Of a stretch of 64,000 nt of DNA, positions 35,227 through 43,409 are shown one piece after another; position 1 is the first letter of the stretch, and every line of letters begins with the position of its first letter. The DNA lies in contig JAWODV010000039.1 in NCBI GenBank assembly GCA_046483075.1, positions 96,245 through 160,244 of the forward strand, given 5' to 3'. The notes under the pieces were generated by a model, which made no database searches, was not told the DNA's origin, and saw only the letters and a list, made by a program, of their open reading frames with translations. The position numbers and the translations under genes were made by a program. Source of the DNA: JASMTM01 sp046483075 (GTDB lineage: Bacteria; Thermotogota; Thermotogae; Petrotogales; Kosmotogaceae).

Positions 35227-35724
35227 TTAAAACAAAGGCGTGAATCCTTGAGTATTCCAGTATTCTTTCATCAGGAAATTGTACAAATCTAATAGACTAT
35301 TTTTATGCTCGTTTTCCCAGCTTGATAACTGCAAAAGCATTTTTCTGGCTGATTCATCTTCTGTCTTTTCAGCAAGGTCATTATAAAAATCCTCAAAATC
35401 TTTCTCAATAAGGTAACCCATTCTCAGAATTGCAATATCCCCAACCATATCATTAATATCAAAGCCCTTTAATTCTATTTTTTCGCGATCTTCAAATATT
35501 TTTGGTTCCTTCAATTCTTCAATAACTATTTCATCACCTCTACCTGCTTTCTCCAGAGCTTTTCTAATATATTTCACATGATCCTTTTCCATATCTCTGA
35601 GTTTCTCAAGTATGTCTTTAACTTCATCCATTTTTGCTCTTTCTAATTTCTCTTCGTAAAACGAAACCCCTTCTTTTTCCCTTGCCATAGCAAACTTCAG
35701 GACGCTTATTATCTTTTCACTCAT
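35227..35724 (-). CDS. Ferritin-like (rubrerythrin-type diiron) protein
   Basis: A 165-residue four-helix protein. Repeated E and ExxH-type ligands fit a diiron site: REKEGVSFYEEKL and MEKDHVKYI in the first half, IEKDFEDFYNDL and WENEHKNSL in the second. No rubredoxin domain is attached. Such proteins act in oxygen or peroxide defence or iron handling in anaerobes. The ATG at 35724 has AAAAGGAGG at seven bases; codons further upstream are non-coding. Confidence 0.82.
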   Translation of the reverse strand: MSEKIISVLKFAMAREKEGVSFYEEKLERAKMDEVKDILEKLRDMEKDHVKYIRKALEKAGRGDEIVIEELKEPKIFEDREKIELKGFDINDMVGDIAILRMGYLIEKDFEDFYNDLAEKTEDESARKMLLQLSSWENEHKNSLLDLYNFLMKEYWNTQGFTPLF

Positions 35725-35899
35725 AATACTCCTCCTTTTTGCACTTTGCCTAATTTTAACATCAAAGGGTACCATGATTCATCGATGAATAATTCTCCTT
35801 ATAATCAACCTATTCTAAAAAAATCCCAATCTCTTTTCACAGCTCAATTTTACTTCAAGAACGAATCAATGTTGCTTCTAATTTTTAAGACTATTACTA

Positions 35900-35908
35900 T
35901 GGTATAGT
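35900..35908 (+). promoter_or_regulatory. Extended -10 promoter of the TPR gene
   Basis: TGGTATAGT, 43 bases before the ATG at 35951. No convincing -35. The rest of the 226-base space between 35725 and 35950 shows no further feature. Confidence 0.5.
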
Positions 35909-35950
35909 TTAATTAAGAAAAGCTAAATCAATGGTTGGGAGGAATCTAAG

Positions 35951-37021
35951 ATGTTTACCATAAATCTAAAAATTAAAGATAATACATTCCGTCTCGATGA
36001 ACTTTTTCCCTTTTCAATAGCAGTGGTTGATCTAATATACGATGGAGATATTCAGCTTGCTCTTGATGAACTTAAAAAAAGCAATCTCATTAAACCACTG
36101 GAAACGTTGAACAAACTGAGTGACATTTATGATGAAATTGTTGATCCTGAGATGTATTCACCGATTTATTTTAATGAGTTTAAACGTTATCTTGATGAAG
36201 CCGGTATAGATTTCAGCAAAATGGAAAACGGAACATTTAGCGGTTATAAAGATATGGTAATGAGATTTGCAGATAAAGATCAATATAAAGAAGCTCATGC
36301 TTATCTTGACCTACTATACGAATCAGGTTTTGATATTGCCGGAATTTCTGAATTAAAGGGAACACTACTTCTGGAAGAAGGTAAAATAGAAGAAGGTAAA
36401 AAATGGCTTGAAAAGGCTATAGAAGAAGATCCTACTCTGACCTCAGCCTATTCTTCTCTCGGACAGATGTATTTCAACAACGGTAATTTTAAAAAGGCTA
36501 TAGAATACTGGGAATGTGAAATCAGCATAGCCCCAAATCATATAGTAACCTATTTTATGCTGGCTGACGCTTACCTTATGCAGAATGAAAAAGATAAAGC
36601 TGTAAACATTCTTGAAACACTTATTGAAAACGACGAAAAGAATCTACTGGCAAGATATCAACTAGTGAACATATTGGATGATATGGGAGAGAAAGAAAAA
36701 GCCGAAAAACATAAAAAGCAAATACTCGAAACGGAACCTGTTTATAGTAGCGATATAGAAATATGGGCAAGAATGCAATTTGAAGAAGGTAACTTTGAAA
36801 AAGCGAAGTACATAATTGAAAAATTACTTGAAACATCTCCCGATCTTGAACATCTTAAGATAATACTAATCGTGCCATACATAAAACTTGGTCTTAAAGA
36901 AAAAGCCTGCGAATTGCTAAAAGAATTCAAAGATGAGAGATTCTGGTATTTTTACGGTAAAAAAGAACTATTTGAGGAATTTTTAAATGAAGAAGAGAGA
37001 AAGGTTTGTGAAATGTATTGA
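35951..37021 (+). CDS. TPR-repeat protein
   Basis: A 356-residue cytoplasmic protein. From about residue 110 it is made of roughly six tetratricopeptide repeats (EAHAYLDLLYESGF, GKIEEGKKWLEKAIEEDPTL, GNFKKAIEYWECEISIAPNH, DKAVNILETLIENDEKN and others). The N-terminal 100 residues are not recognised. No signal peptide. It starts after TGGGAGGAATC. Its stop overlaps the TTG start of the prepilin peptidase, which suggests a joint role in pilus or secretion assembly, an inference from position only. Confidence 0.85.
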   Translation: MFTINLKIKDNTFRLDELFPFSIAVVDLIYDGDIQLALDELKKSNLIKPLETLNKLSDIYDEIVDPEMYSPIYFNEFKRYLDEAGIDFSKMENGTFSGYKDMVMRFADKDQYKEAHAYLDLLYESGFDIAGISELKGTLLLEEGKIEEGKKWLEKAIEEDPTLTSAYSSLGQMYFNNGNFKKAIEYWECEISIAPNHIVTYFMLADAYLMQNEKDKAVNILETLIENDEKNLLARYQLVNILDDMGEKEKAEKHKKQILETEPVYSSDIEIWARMQFEEGNFEKAKYIIEKLLETSPDLEHLKIILIVPYIKLGLKEKACELLKEFKDERFWYFYGKKELFEEFLNEEERKVCEMY

Positions 37022-37770
37022 TCCATTTTCTTTTTGGCATTCTTGGAGCGGTTTTTGGTAGTTTCTTCAATGTAGTAATCTACCGGCTTCCAAGAAAGAA
37101 TCTTTCCATTAATGTTCCAAGGAGAAGTTTTTGTCCTTACTGTGGTCATGAGTTGTCCTGGAAAGACAACATTCCTGTATTTAGTTATCTCATGCTTAGG
37201 GGCACGTGTCGATATTGCGGAGAAAACATTTCGCCAAGATATCCAGTTGTAGAATCTCTTACAATGCTCTCATTTGTAGTGAATTCTGTTTTCTTTCCTT
37301 TTTATCAGAGTCTTTCATTATGTCTTATTTCTTCGGGTTTAATAATTATCTCCTTTATAGATATTGAAAAAATGATTATCCCGGATACAGGTTTAATACT
37401 TACTGGTATTGGAGCTGCAATGTTTTCTTATTTAAGAAATGATTGGCCAGGTATTCTTATTCAGGCTGTCATTGTATTTGGATTGATGATTGTGTTTTAC
37501 TTGTTTGCAAATCACTTCAAGAAGGATTCTTTTGGATTCGGAGATGTTGAGCTTTTTGCAGTATTGACTCTTTCTCTCGGCTTTATTGGAATACTATTTA
37601 CTATAATGCTTTCCTCAATTATCGCTTTGATGACTTTTATCATCATAAAGGTAGCAAAATCAGAAAAAATCAAGCTCGATTATCGTGTTCCCTTTGGACC
37701 TTTTATTGCACTTGCAGGATATCTCACAATATTTTTCCTGGATGGTATCCGAAATCTCTATAGTTTGTAA
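37018..37770 (+). CDS. pilD: Prepilin peptidase / N-methyltransferase
   Basis: Bifunctional membrane aspartyl protease that cuts and methylates type IV prepilin-like proteins. GSFFNVVIYRLP near the N terminus, the zinc cysteines C39/C42 and C64/C67, catalytic D115 (FIDIEKMIIPD) and D176 in GFGD, and about seven membrane helices. 250 residues. The TTG start overlaps the TPR-gene stop (TTGA), so translation is reinitiated. No pilin genes are in the window. Confidence 0.93.
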   Translation: MIHFLFGILGAVFGSFFNVVIYRLPRKNLSINVPRRSFCPYCGHELSWKDNIPVFSYLMLRGTCRYCGENISPRYPVVESLTMLSFVVNSVFFPFYQSLSLCLISSGLIIISFIDIEKMIIPDTGLILTGIGAAMFSYLRNDWPGILIQAVIVFGLMIVFYLFANHFKKDSFGFGDVELFAVLTLSLGFIGILFTIMLSSIIALMTFIIIKVAKSEKIKLDYRVPFGPFIALAGYLTIFFLDGIRNLYSL

Positions 37771-37779
37771 GGTGATTAT

Positions 37780-38751
37780 ATGAAGTATTGTCTTGGAATT
37801 GATGTAGGAAACACAAAAACAGTCGGTTCGATTTGTTCAACAGATGGGTCTGTTTTATGCAGTATTAGAACTAAAGGTGCCAACTTTCAGACAGTTGGGA
37901 TCGAAAAATCACTTAAAATATTATTGGAATTGGTTAATACATGCCTTAATAAAACGAATCTCAATTCAGAAGATATCAAATCCTCATTCTTTGGAGTCGC
38001 TGGAGCTGACAGCAAAGATGATAAAAGAATAATAAAATCTATCCTGGAGAAACTTCCACTACAAAACTATGATTTTGAAAACGACGGAAGAATATCTCTA
38101 AAAGCTTCAACAGTTGACGATAAGGGCATTCTTATAACATGCGGTACAGGAACGGTTGCCTTTGCAGGAAATGGAAGAAAAATATTCAGACTTAGCGGAT
38201 TATCAAGTAACTTTGGCGACCGTCTTGGATCGGAATATATAGCTTCCAGAGTAATGTCTTCCATAATTCGTGCTAAAGATGGAAGAGGACAGTTAACAAA
38301 AATGGTGGAAATGCTTGAAAAGAAAATCGGAAAGTCTGCTGAAAGCCTTATGATAATGGATTATCCTGACAGTTCATCCGATGATGATTATGTCCCTCTT
38401 CTTATAGATATTTTTTTGAAAGCCGGAGAAGAATACGATGCAGTTGCACTTAAATTATTTCTTGAGATAACAGAAGAAATCGAAATAGAAGTCAAAGTAT
38501 TGCAGCAAAACGCTGAACTTTCAGGAAAAATCCCTCTTATACTTGATGGCCACTTTTTTAAAAATGCCGGGAACTTTTTCTACAAAATGCTAAGCAGCAG
38601 ATTACCGGAAAACCTTGACATAGTTATTCCGGACTATGATCCCGTTATAGGAGCACTGATGCTTGCTGTTGAGAAATACAAACCTTTAACAGTAGATATT
38701 GTTTCAAAACTCAAAAGTTGCTACAAAAGATGTGAACAAATCACGATATAA
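37780..38751 (+). CDS. Sugar kinase of the N-acetylglucosamine kinase / BadF-BadG type
   Basis: A 323-residue ASKHA-fold ATPase. Phosphate 1 motif CLGIDVGNTKTVGSI, VAGADSKDD, the phosphate 2 region GILITCGTGTVAFA and GDRLGSEYIASRV are as in the eukaryotic-type GlcNAc kinase/BcrAD group. It sits nine bases after pilD and directly before GH4 and an ABC sugar importer, so the substrate is probably a sugar. Which sugar, or whether a disaccharide, cannot be read from sequence. Confidence 0.85.
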   Translation: MKYCLGIDVGNTKTVGSICSTDGSVLCSIRTKGANFQTVGIEKSLKILLELVNTCLNKTNLNSEDIKSSFFGVAGADSKDDKRIIKSILEKLPLQNYDFENDGRISLKASTVDDKGILITCGTGTVAFAGNGRKIFRLSGLSSNFGDRLGSEYIASRVMSSIIRAKDGRGQLTKMVEMLEKKIGKSAESLMIMDYPDSSSDDDYVPLLIDIFLKAGEEYDAVALKLFLEITEEIEIEVKVLQQNAELSGKIPLILDGHFFKNAGNFFYKMLSSRLPENLDIVIPDYDPVIGALMLAVEKYKPLTVDIVSKLKSCYKRCEQITI

Positions 38752-38812
38752 TGATTGTCAGTAATATAGAGTTTTTTAATAACACATAAAATCCTGAAAA
38801 AAAGGGGGGAGA

Positions 38813-38835
38813 CGCATATTTTCACTAAATATGCG
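38813..38835 (+). promoter_or_regulatory. Hairpin in the GH4 leader
   Basis: CGCATATTT and AAATATGCG form a perfect nine-base-pair stem with a TCACT loop. It lies between a purine stretch containing AAAGGGGGGAG and the GH4 ATG at 38844. It could be an mRNA structure or an operator. Confidence 0.55.
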
Positions 38836-38843
38836 CTAGGATT

Positions 38844-40112
38844 ATGAAAATAGCTGTTATTGGTGGCGGAAGCTCCTACACTCCTGAATTAATGAAGGGT
38901 CTTTTTGAAATCTCCAATTCCATTGATCTTAAAGAGATTTATTTACACGATATTGAAGAATCAAGCAAAAGACTGGATATCATAAAAGCTTTTATTACAA
39001 AAATGAAAGAGGCTTCTGATTTAAGTTTAGAAATAAAAACCGGTTTTTCTTTCGAAGAAGCAATAAAGGACAGTTCATTCATAATATTTCAATTTCGTCC
39101 AGGAATGTTACGGGGAAGATTGAGGGATGAAACTATACCTCTAAAATACAATCTTATAGGTCAGGAAACAACAGGTGTTGGGGGTTTTACAGCAGCTTTG
39201 AGAGCATTTCCGATAGTAGAAAAATATATCAGTAAAGTCCAAAAAAATTCCCCAGATGCTTACGTGATTAATTTTACCAATCCATCAGGTCATATTACTG
39301 AGTTTGTGAGGAATTATCTGAATTTTGACAGTTTTATTGGATTGTGCAATGTCCCCGTAAATCTGCTTAATGAACTCTCCGAAAGGTTTGGCGGTACTCC
39401 GGATAGTTACACTCTGAAATACTATGGTCTTAATCATCTAAGCTTTACTGAAAAAATTCTTAAATTTAACACTGACATAACCGAAAATGTTTTGCAGGAA
39501 TATACTCAAGAAATGACTAACATAAAGGGGGCCGATTTCCCTTCCTGGCTTGTGGAATCTGTAAAATTGCTTATGAACCCCTATATGCGATATTATCTAA
39601 TGACAGATACTATGTTCAAAGAAATAAAAGATAATGAACCACGTGCAAAACAGGTTATGAAAATTGAAGAAAAACTATTTGAAATATATGAAAAGACGAC
39701 TTCGGTAAAGCTCCCAGAATTGCTTTCTCAAAGGGGGGGATCAAGATATTCACAGGCTGCAGCTTATCTCATCAAAACTCTGGTTACAAAGGATGATAAA
39801 ACCCATATTGTTAATGTACCTAATAATGGTTCAATTAAAAATCTTCCCGATGATTACATATTGGAAGTACCTGCCAAATTTCAAAAAGACAATTTCAACT
39901 CAATCTCACAGGGTAGGGGTAATGATTTTCCATTATCCTGGGTAGATAATATTAAACATTTTGAAAGGCTTGCAATAAATACCTATCTGAAAAAATCGAA
40001 AGATCTTGCCATCCAGTCATTGCTGGTGCATCCACTTGGACCGTGCGCTGAAAATGTTTCCAGCCTGCTAAAAGAAATTACTGAAGAAAACAAAATTAAT
40101 TTTCTTGAGTAA
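38844..40112 (+). CDS. GH4 glycosidase, 6-phospho-beta-glucosidase type
   Basis: NAD- and manganese-dependent glycosidase of family GH4, 422 residues. Rossmann start AVIGGGSSYTPEL, RDETIPLKYNLIGQETTG, NFTNPSG, metal cysteine C168 in the CNVP signature, and H198 in GLNHLS. Within GH4 the CNVP motif marks 6-phospho-beta-glucosidases (CelF, BglT), unlike CHSV, CHEV or CDMP. The upstream neighbour is a sugar kinase and the downstream genes an ABC importer, with no PTS gene. The immediate Shine-Dalgarno (AGGAT) is weak. Confidence 0.92.
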   Translation: MKIAVIGGGSSYTPELMKGLFEISNSIDLKEIYLHDIEESSKRLDIIKAFITKMKEASDLSLEIKTGFSFEEAIKDSSFIIFQFRPGMLRGRLRDETIPLKYNLIGQETTGVGGFTAALRAFPIVEKYISKVQKNSPDAYVINFTNPSGHITEFVRNYLNFDSFIGLCNVPVNLLNELSERFGGTPDSYTLKYYGLNHLSFTEKILKFNTDITENVLQEYTQEMTNIKGADFPSWLVESVKLLMNPYMRYYLMTDTMFKEIKDNEPRAKQVMKIEEKLFEIYEKTTSVKLPELLSQRGGSRYSQAAAYLIKTLVTKDDKTHIVNVPNNGSIKNLPDDYILEVPAKFQKDNFNSISQGRGNDFPLSWVDNIKHFERLAINTYLKKSKDLAIQSLLVHPLGPCAENVSSLLKEITEENKINFLE

Positions 40113-40146
40113 TTCAAACTACTGCCGTAATAAAAATTAAAGTTTT

Positions 40147-40174
40147 TTGTCAGAAAACAAAAAAATTGTATAAT
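40147..40174 (+). promoter_or_regulatory. Promoter of the ABC sugar importer
   Basis: TTGTCA (40147-40152) and TATAAT (40169-40174) with a 16-base A-rich spacer, about 50 bases before the binding-protein ATG. A strong sigma-70-type promoter. Confidence 0.8.
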
Positions 40175-40184
40175 TATTATCGAA

Positions 40185-40198
40185 CTCCCATAAGGGAG
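40185..40198 (+). promoter_or_regulatory. Hairpin at the expected 5' end of the importer mRNA
   Basis: CTCCC-ATAA-GGGAG lies about ten bases after the -10, so it would form the first bases of the transcript, upstream of the Shine-Dalgarno AAAGGGGTGAG. 5' hairpins of this kind protect mRNA from decay. Confidence 0.5.
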
Positions 40199-40223
40199 AA
40201 TTTCACGAAAGGGGTGAGCTTAC

Positions 40224-41459
40224 ATGAGAAAACTTCTTATATTATCCGTTTTTTTACTTATAGGTTTGATGGCATTATCAGCGTCAGGCAAAGTTGAGAT
40301 ATTCAGCTGGTGGACTGCTGGTGGTGAAGCAGATGCACTTCAAGCGCTTTTTGATGTTTTCAACAAACACTATCCTGATGTGGAAATTATTAACGCTACT
40401 GTAGCTGGTGGAGCAGGAACAAATGCAAAAGCTGTTTTAAAGACAAGAATGATTGGAGGAAATCCACCTGATGCATTCCAGGTACATGCAGGAGCAGAAC
40501 TTAACGATACTTATGTTGAAACTGGGTTAATGGAACCGATAACTCCTTTCCTTGAAGAATGGGAAATTATGGACAAATTCCCAAAAGATATTCTTGACAT
40601 TTGTAGTTACGAAGGTGAAGTTTATTCAATTCCTGTCAATATCCACAGAGGCAACGTTTTATTCTACAGCAAAGAAGTAATTGAAGATGTTGGAATAGAC
40701 ACCATACCAACAACCTGGCCTGAATTCATTGAAACACTGAAGGAAATTGAAGACGCTGGTTACATACCTCTTGCACTTGGTGACAAAAACAAATGGACTG
40801 CAGCTCATCTGTTTGAAACTGTTCTGCTTGGCATACTCGGACCATATCAGTACAATGGTCTATGGGATGGCAGAGTTTCCTTTGAAAATGAAAACGTGAG
40901 AACCGCTCTTGAAGTATTCAAAGAACTGATGAATTACATTAATAATGATCACTCTGCACTGGCCTGGCAGGATGCAACAAGACTTCTTTACGAAAAGGAA
41001 GCCGCTTTTAATGTAATGGGTGACTGGGCTGAAGGCTACATGAAAACCTTAGGCTGGGAACCTGGAGAAGATTTTGGCTGGATGGCAGTACCTGCTTCAA
41101 GGGGTTCATTTATGATAGTCAGCGACACCTTTGGACTTCCCAAAAATGCTCCAAACAGAAGTAATGCATTAAGATGGATAAAGATTATATCCTCAGTCGA
41201 AGGACAGGATGCATTTAATCCAATCAAAGGTTCTATTCCTGCAAGAATAGACGCGGATCCGGAGCTTTACGACATCTATCTCCAATGGTCGATGGAGGAT
41301 TTCAAAACAAATGCACTATGCCCATCGATAGCTCACGGTTCAGCTGCGCCTGAAGCCTTTACAACTTCTCTTAATGACATTATCAACAGATTTATAGTAA
41401 CAGGTGATGTAGAAGAAGCCTGGAATTCACTCGTTTCAGTAGCAGAAGAGAACCTTTAA
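40224..41459 (+). CDS. ABC sugar importer, substrate-binding protein
   Basis: Extracytoplasmic solute-binding protein of the CUT1 (family 1) type, 411 residues. Signal peptide KLLILSVFLLIGLMALSASG without a lipobox, so it is secreted or anchored another way. EIFSWWTAGGEADAL and the repeated GGNPPDAFQVH and AAFNVMGDWAEGYM segments match glucose/mannose-type binding proteins. Aromatic residues are plentiful for sugar stacking. The ligand is not determined. Confidence 0.92.
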   Translation: MRKLLILSVFLLIGLMALSASGKVEIFSWWTAGGEADALQALFDVFNKHYPDVEIINATVAGGAGTNAKAVLKTRMIGGNPPDAFQVHAGAELNDTYVETGLMEPITPFLEEWEIMDKFPKDILDICSYEGEVYSIPVNIHRGNVLFYSKEVIEDVGIDTIPTTWPEFIETLKEIEDAGYIPLALGDKNKWTAAHLFETVLLGILGPYQYNGLWDGRVSFENENVRTALEVFKELMNYINNDHSALAWQDATRLLYEKEAAFNVMGDWAEGYMKTLGWEPGEDFGWMAVPASRGSFMIVSDTFGLPKNAPNRSNALRWIKIISSVEGQDAFNPIKGSIPARIDADPELYDIYLQWSMEDFKTNALCPSIAHGSAAPEAFTTSLNDIINRFIVTGDVEEAWNSLVSVAEENL

Positions 41460-41477
41460 TAAAATTTATTGTTAATT

Positions 41478-41507
41478 CCTGAGCCCTTAATAAGGGCTCA
41501 GGTTTTT
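41478..41507 (+). terminator. Hairpin between binding protein and permease genes
   Basis: CCTGAGCCCTT pairs perfectly with AAGGGCTCAGG (loop AAT), followed by five Ts. As an intrinsic terminator with partial read-through it would give excess binding protein over permeases, a common arrangement in such operons. Confidence 0.85.
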
Positions 41508-41520
41508 ATTAAGGCGGGAG

Positions 41521-42459
41521 GTGTCCCAAATCAAAGGTCAAACTAAGAAAAAAATACTTGGTTTTATCATTCTTTCACCCACGATAGTTGCACTGGGTAT
41601 TTTTGTGTACATTTTTATTGGCTGGACAACCCGTGTTTCTTTTTCAAACTGGAACAGTTTTACTGCCTTGCTGAAAGGGGAATACAAGTTCGTTGGATTC
41701 AGTAATTATCTAAAACTGTTTTCTGACACACGTTTTCAAACTGATCTCTGGAATACACTTTATTTTACTATCTTTTTTATTGGTGGATGTCTATCAATTG
41801 GTATTATACTTGCCTTGCTAATAGATCGAGGCCTCAAAGGATCAAGGATATTTCAGAATATCTTTCTTTTTCCAATGGCTGTATCCTTTGTCGTAACAGG
41901 GACAGTGTGGAGCTGGATATTTGCTCCGGGTAATTTTCCCAAAAATCCTCAGGGTTTAAACCTTTTATTCAGTTTATTTGGATTGGAATCTCTTCAGTGG
42001 AGATGGTATACAAGTACATTTTCAATATTTAACTTCAATTTAGCTTTGATACCTGTAGTAATAGCAGCAGTATGGCAGTTATCAGGTTATACAATGGCAA
42101 TGTATCTGGCTGGCTTGAGGGGGATACCTGAACAATTGGTTGAGGCTGCAAAGGTCGATGGAGCAACTGATTGGCAAGTTCTGCGGAAAATAAAGCTACC
42201 AATGTTAAGACCCATTACGTTGAGTGCAATGATTATACTAGGACATATGTCTCTAAAAATCTTTGCACTGGTTTACTCAATGACAGGCAGTGGGCCAAAT
42301 AATGTTACAGATGTACCAGCTATATACATGTTTGAATCAACGTTCAGATCGAATAAGTACGCTACAGGTTCTGCAATAGCGATAATAATGTTAATTATGG
42401 TAGCAGTTATTATGATTCCCTATTTATATTACGCTCTTAGAAGGGAAGTGACCCGATGA
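41521..42459 (+). CDS. ABC sugar importer, permease 1
   Basis: MalF/UgpA-type membrane subunit, 312 residues with six membrane helices. The EAA loop (EQLVEAAKVDGATDWQVLRKIKLPML) that docks with the ATPase is intact. The GTG at 41521 sits directly against GGGAG, so its only spaced Shine-Dalgarno is AAGG. The stronger GGGAGGTG points to codon 4, an ATC, at 41530. The ATPase is not encoded here and must come from elsewhere. Confidence 0.93.
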   Translation: MSQIKGQTKKKILGFIILSPTIVALGIFVYIFIGWTTRVSFSNWNSFTALLKGEYKFVGFSNYLKLFSDTRFQTDLWNTLYFTIFFIGGCLSIGIILALLIDRGLKGSRIFQNIFLFPMAVSFVVTGTVWSWIFAPGNFPKNPQGLNLLFSLFGLESLQWRWYTSTFSIFNFNLALIPVVIAAVWQLSGYTMAMYLAGLRGIPEQLVEAAKVDGATDWQVLRKIKLPMLRPITLSAMIILGHMSLKIFALVYSMTGSGPNNVTDVPAIYMFESTFRSNKYATGSAIAIIMLIMVAVIMIPYLYYALRREVTR

Positions 42460-43274
42460 GCCTGAGAAAAAAGATCATTACTTATATTCTGCTTGGGATA
42501 TTTACAATTTTCTTTTTACTGCCCATATATGTTTTGTTGTCAACAAGCTTTAAATCCTTTCAGGAAGTTAGTATGCAGAGAATGTGGTTTCTCCCTAAAG
42601 ATTTTTCACTGAAGGGATTAGCAGAAGCTTTTAATAAATTAGGTCCCAACCTGAAAAACAGTTTCTTTCTGGTAATACCAGCAGCTCTTATTTCAGCTGC
42701 AATTGGTTCTATTAACGGTTACATTCTTTCAAAGGTCCAGTTTAAAGGATCGAATATGCTGTTTTCTTTAATTCTCTTTGGAATGTTTATTCCTTATCAG
42801 AGTATTTTGTTTCCACTAATAAGATTTCTTCAGGACATAGGACTTTATGGTTCTTTATGGGGTCTTATAGTTACCCATATCATATATGGTCTTCCTATTA
42901 CAACGCTAATATTCAGGAATTATTACGCTGAAGTACCAAACGAACTAATAGAAGCCGCGCATATTGATGGTGCTGGCTTAATAAAGGCATATATTAAAGT
43001 AATGCTACCAATTTCTATTCCAGGTTTTGTTGTTGTTATAATCTGGCAATTTACAAACATCTGGAACGAATTTCTCTTTGCAGTAACTGTTACCAATGAC
43101 CCTTCAATACAGCCTATAACGGTAGCCCTTGTGAACCTTGCTGGAAGCCAGGTGGTACACTGGAATGTGCAAATGTCCGGAGCGATCATTGCTGCTATAC
43201 CCACATTAATAGTTTACATCGTTCTCGGAAAGTACTTTTTGAAGGGACTGCTTGCTGGTTCTGTGAAAGCGTAA
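42456..43274 (+). CDS. ABC sugar importer, permease 2
   Basis: MalG/UgpE-type subunit, 272 residues, six membrane helices, EAA loop NELIEAAHIDGAGLIKAYIKVMLP. Translationally coupled to permease 1 by an ATGA overlap. Last gene of the importer operon. Confidence 0.93.
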   Translation: MSLRKKIITYILLGIFTIFFLLPIYVLLSTSFKSFQEVSMQRMWFLPKDFSLKGLAEAFNKLGPNLKNSFFLVIPAALISAAIGSINGYILSKVQFKGSNMLFSLILFGMFIPYQSILFPLIRFLQDIGLYGSLWGLIVTHIIYGLPITTLIFRNYYAEVPNELIEAAHIDGAGLIKAYIKVMLPISIPGFVVVIIWQFTNIWNEFLFAVTVTNDPSIQPITVALVNLAGSQVVHWNVQMSGAIIAAIPTLIVYIVLGKYFLKGLLAGSVKA

Positions 43275-43303
43275 TACTTACAAAAAGTCTTATTAAAACT
43301 TCA

Positions 43304-43312
43304 TGGTATAAT
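43304..43312 (+). promoter_or_regulatory. Extended -10 promoter of the aminomutase-like gene
   Basis: TGGTATAAT lies 98 bases before the ATG and leaves a leader of about 90 nt. No good -35. TTGTCTTAA (43317-43325), near the expected transcript start, can pair with TTTAGACAA (43388-43396) directly before the Shine-Dalgarno. Confidence 0.6.
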
Positions 43313-43409
43313 ATAGTTGTCTTAACGAATTAAATGAAACTTCTTTTTCTCGCAAAGAATTTTATCAACTTGAACTAAAAGCCAATCTTTAGACAAGGAG
43401 GTATGAATT

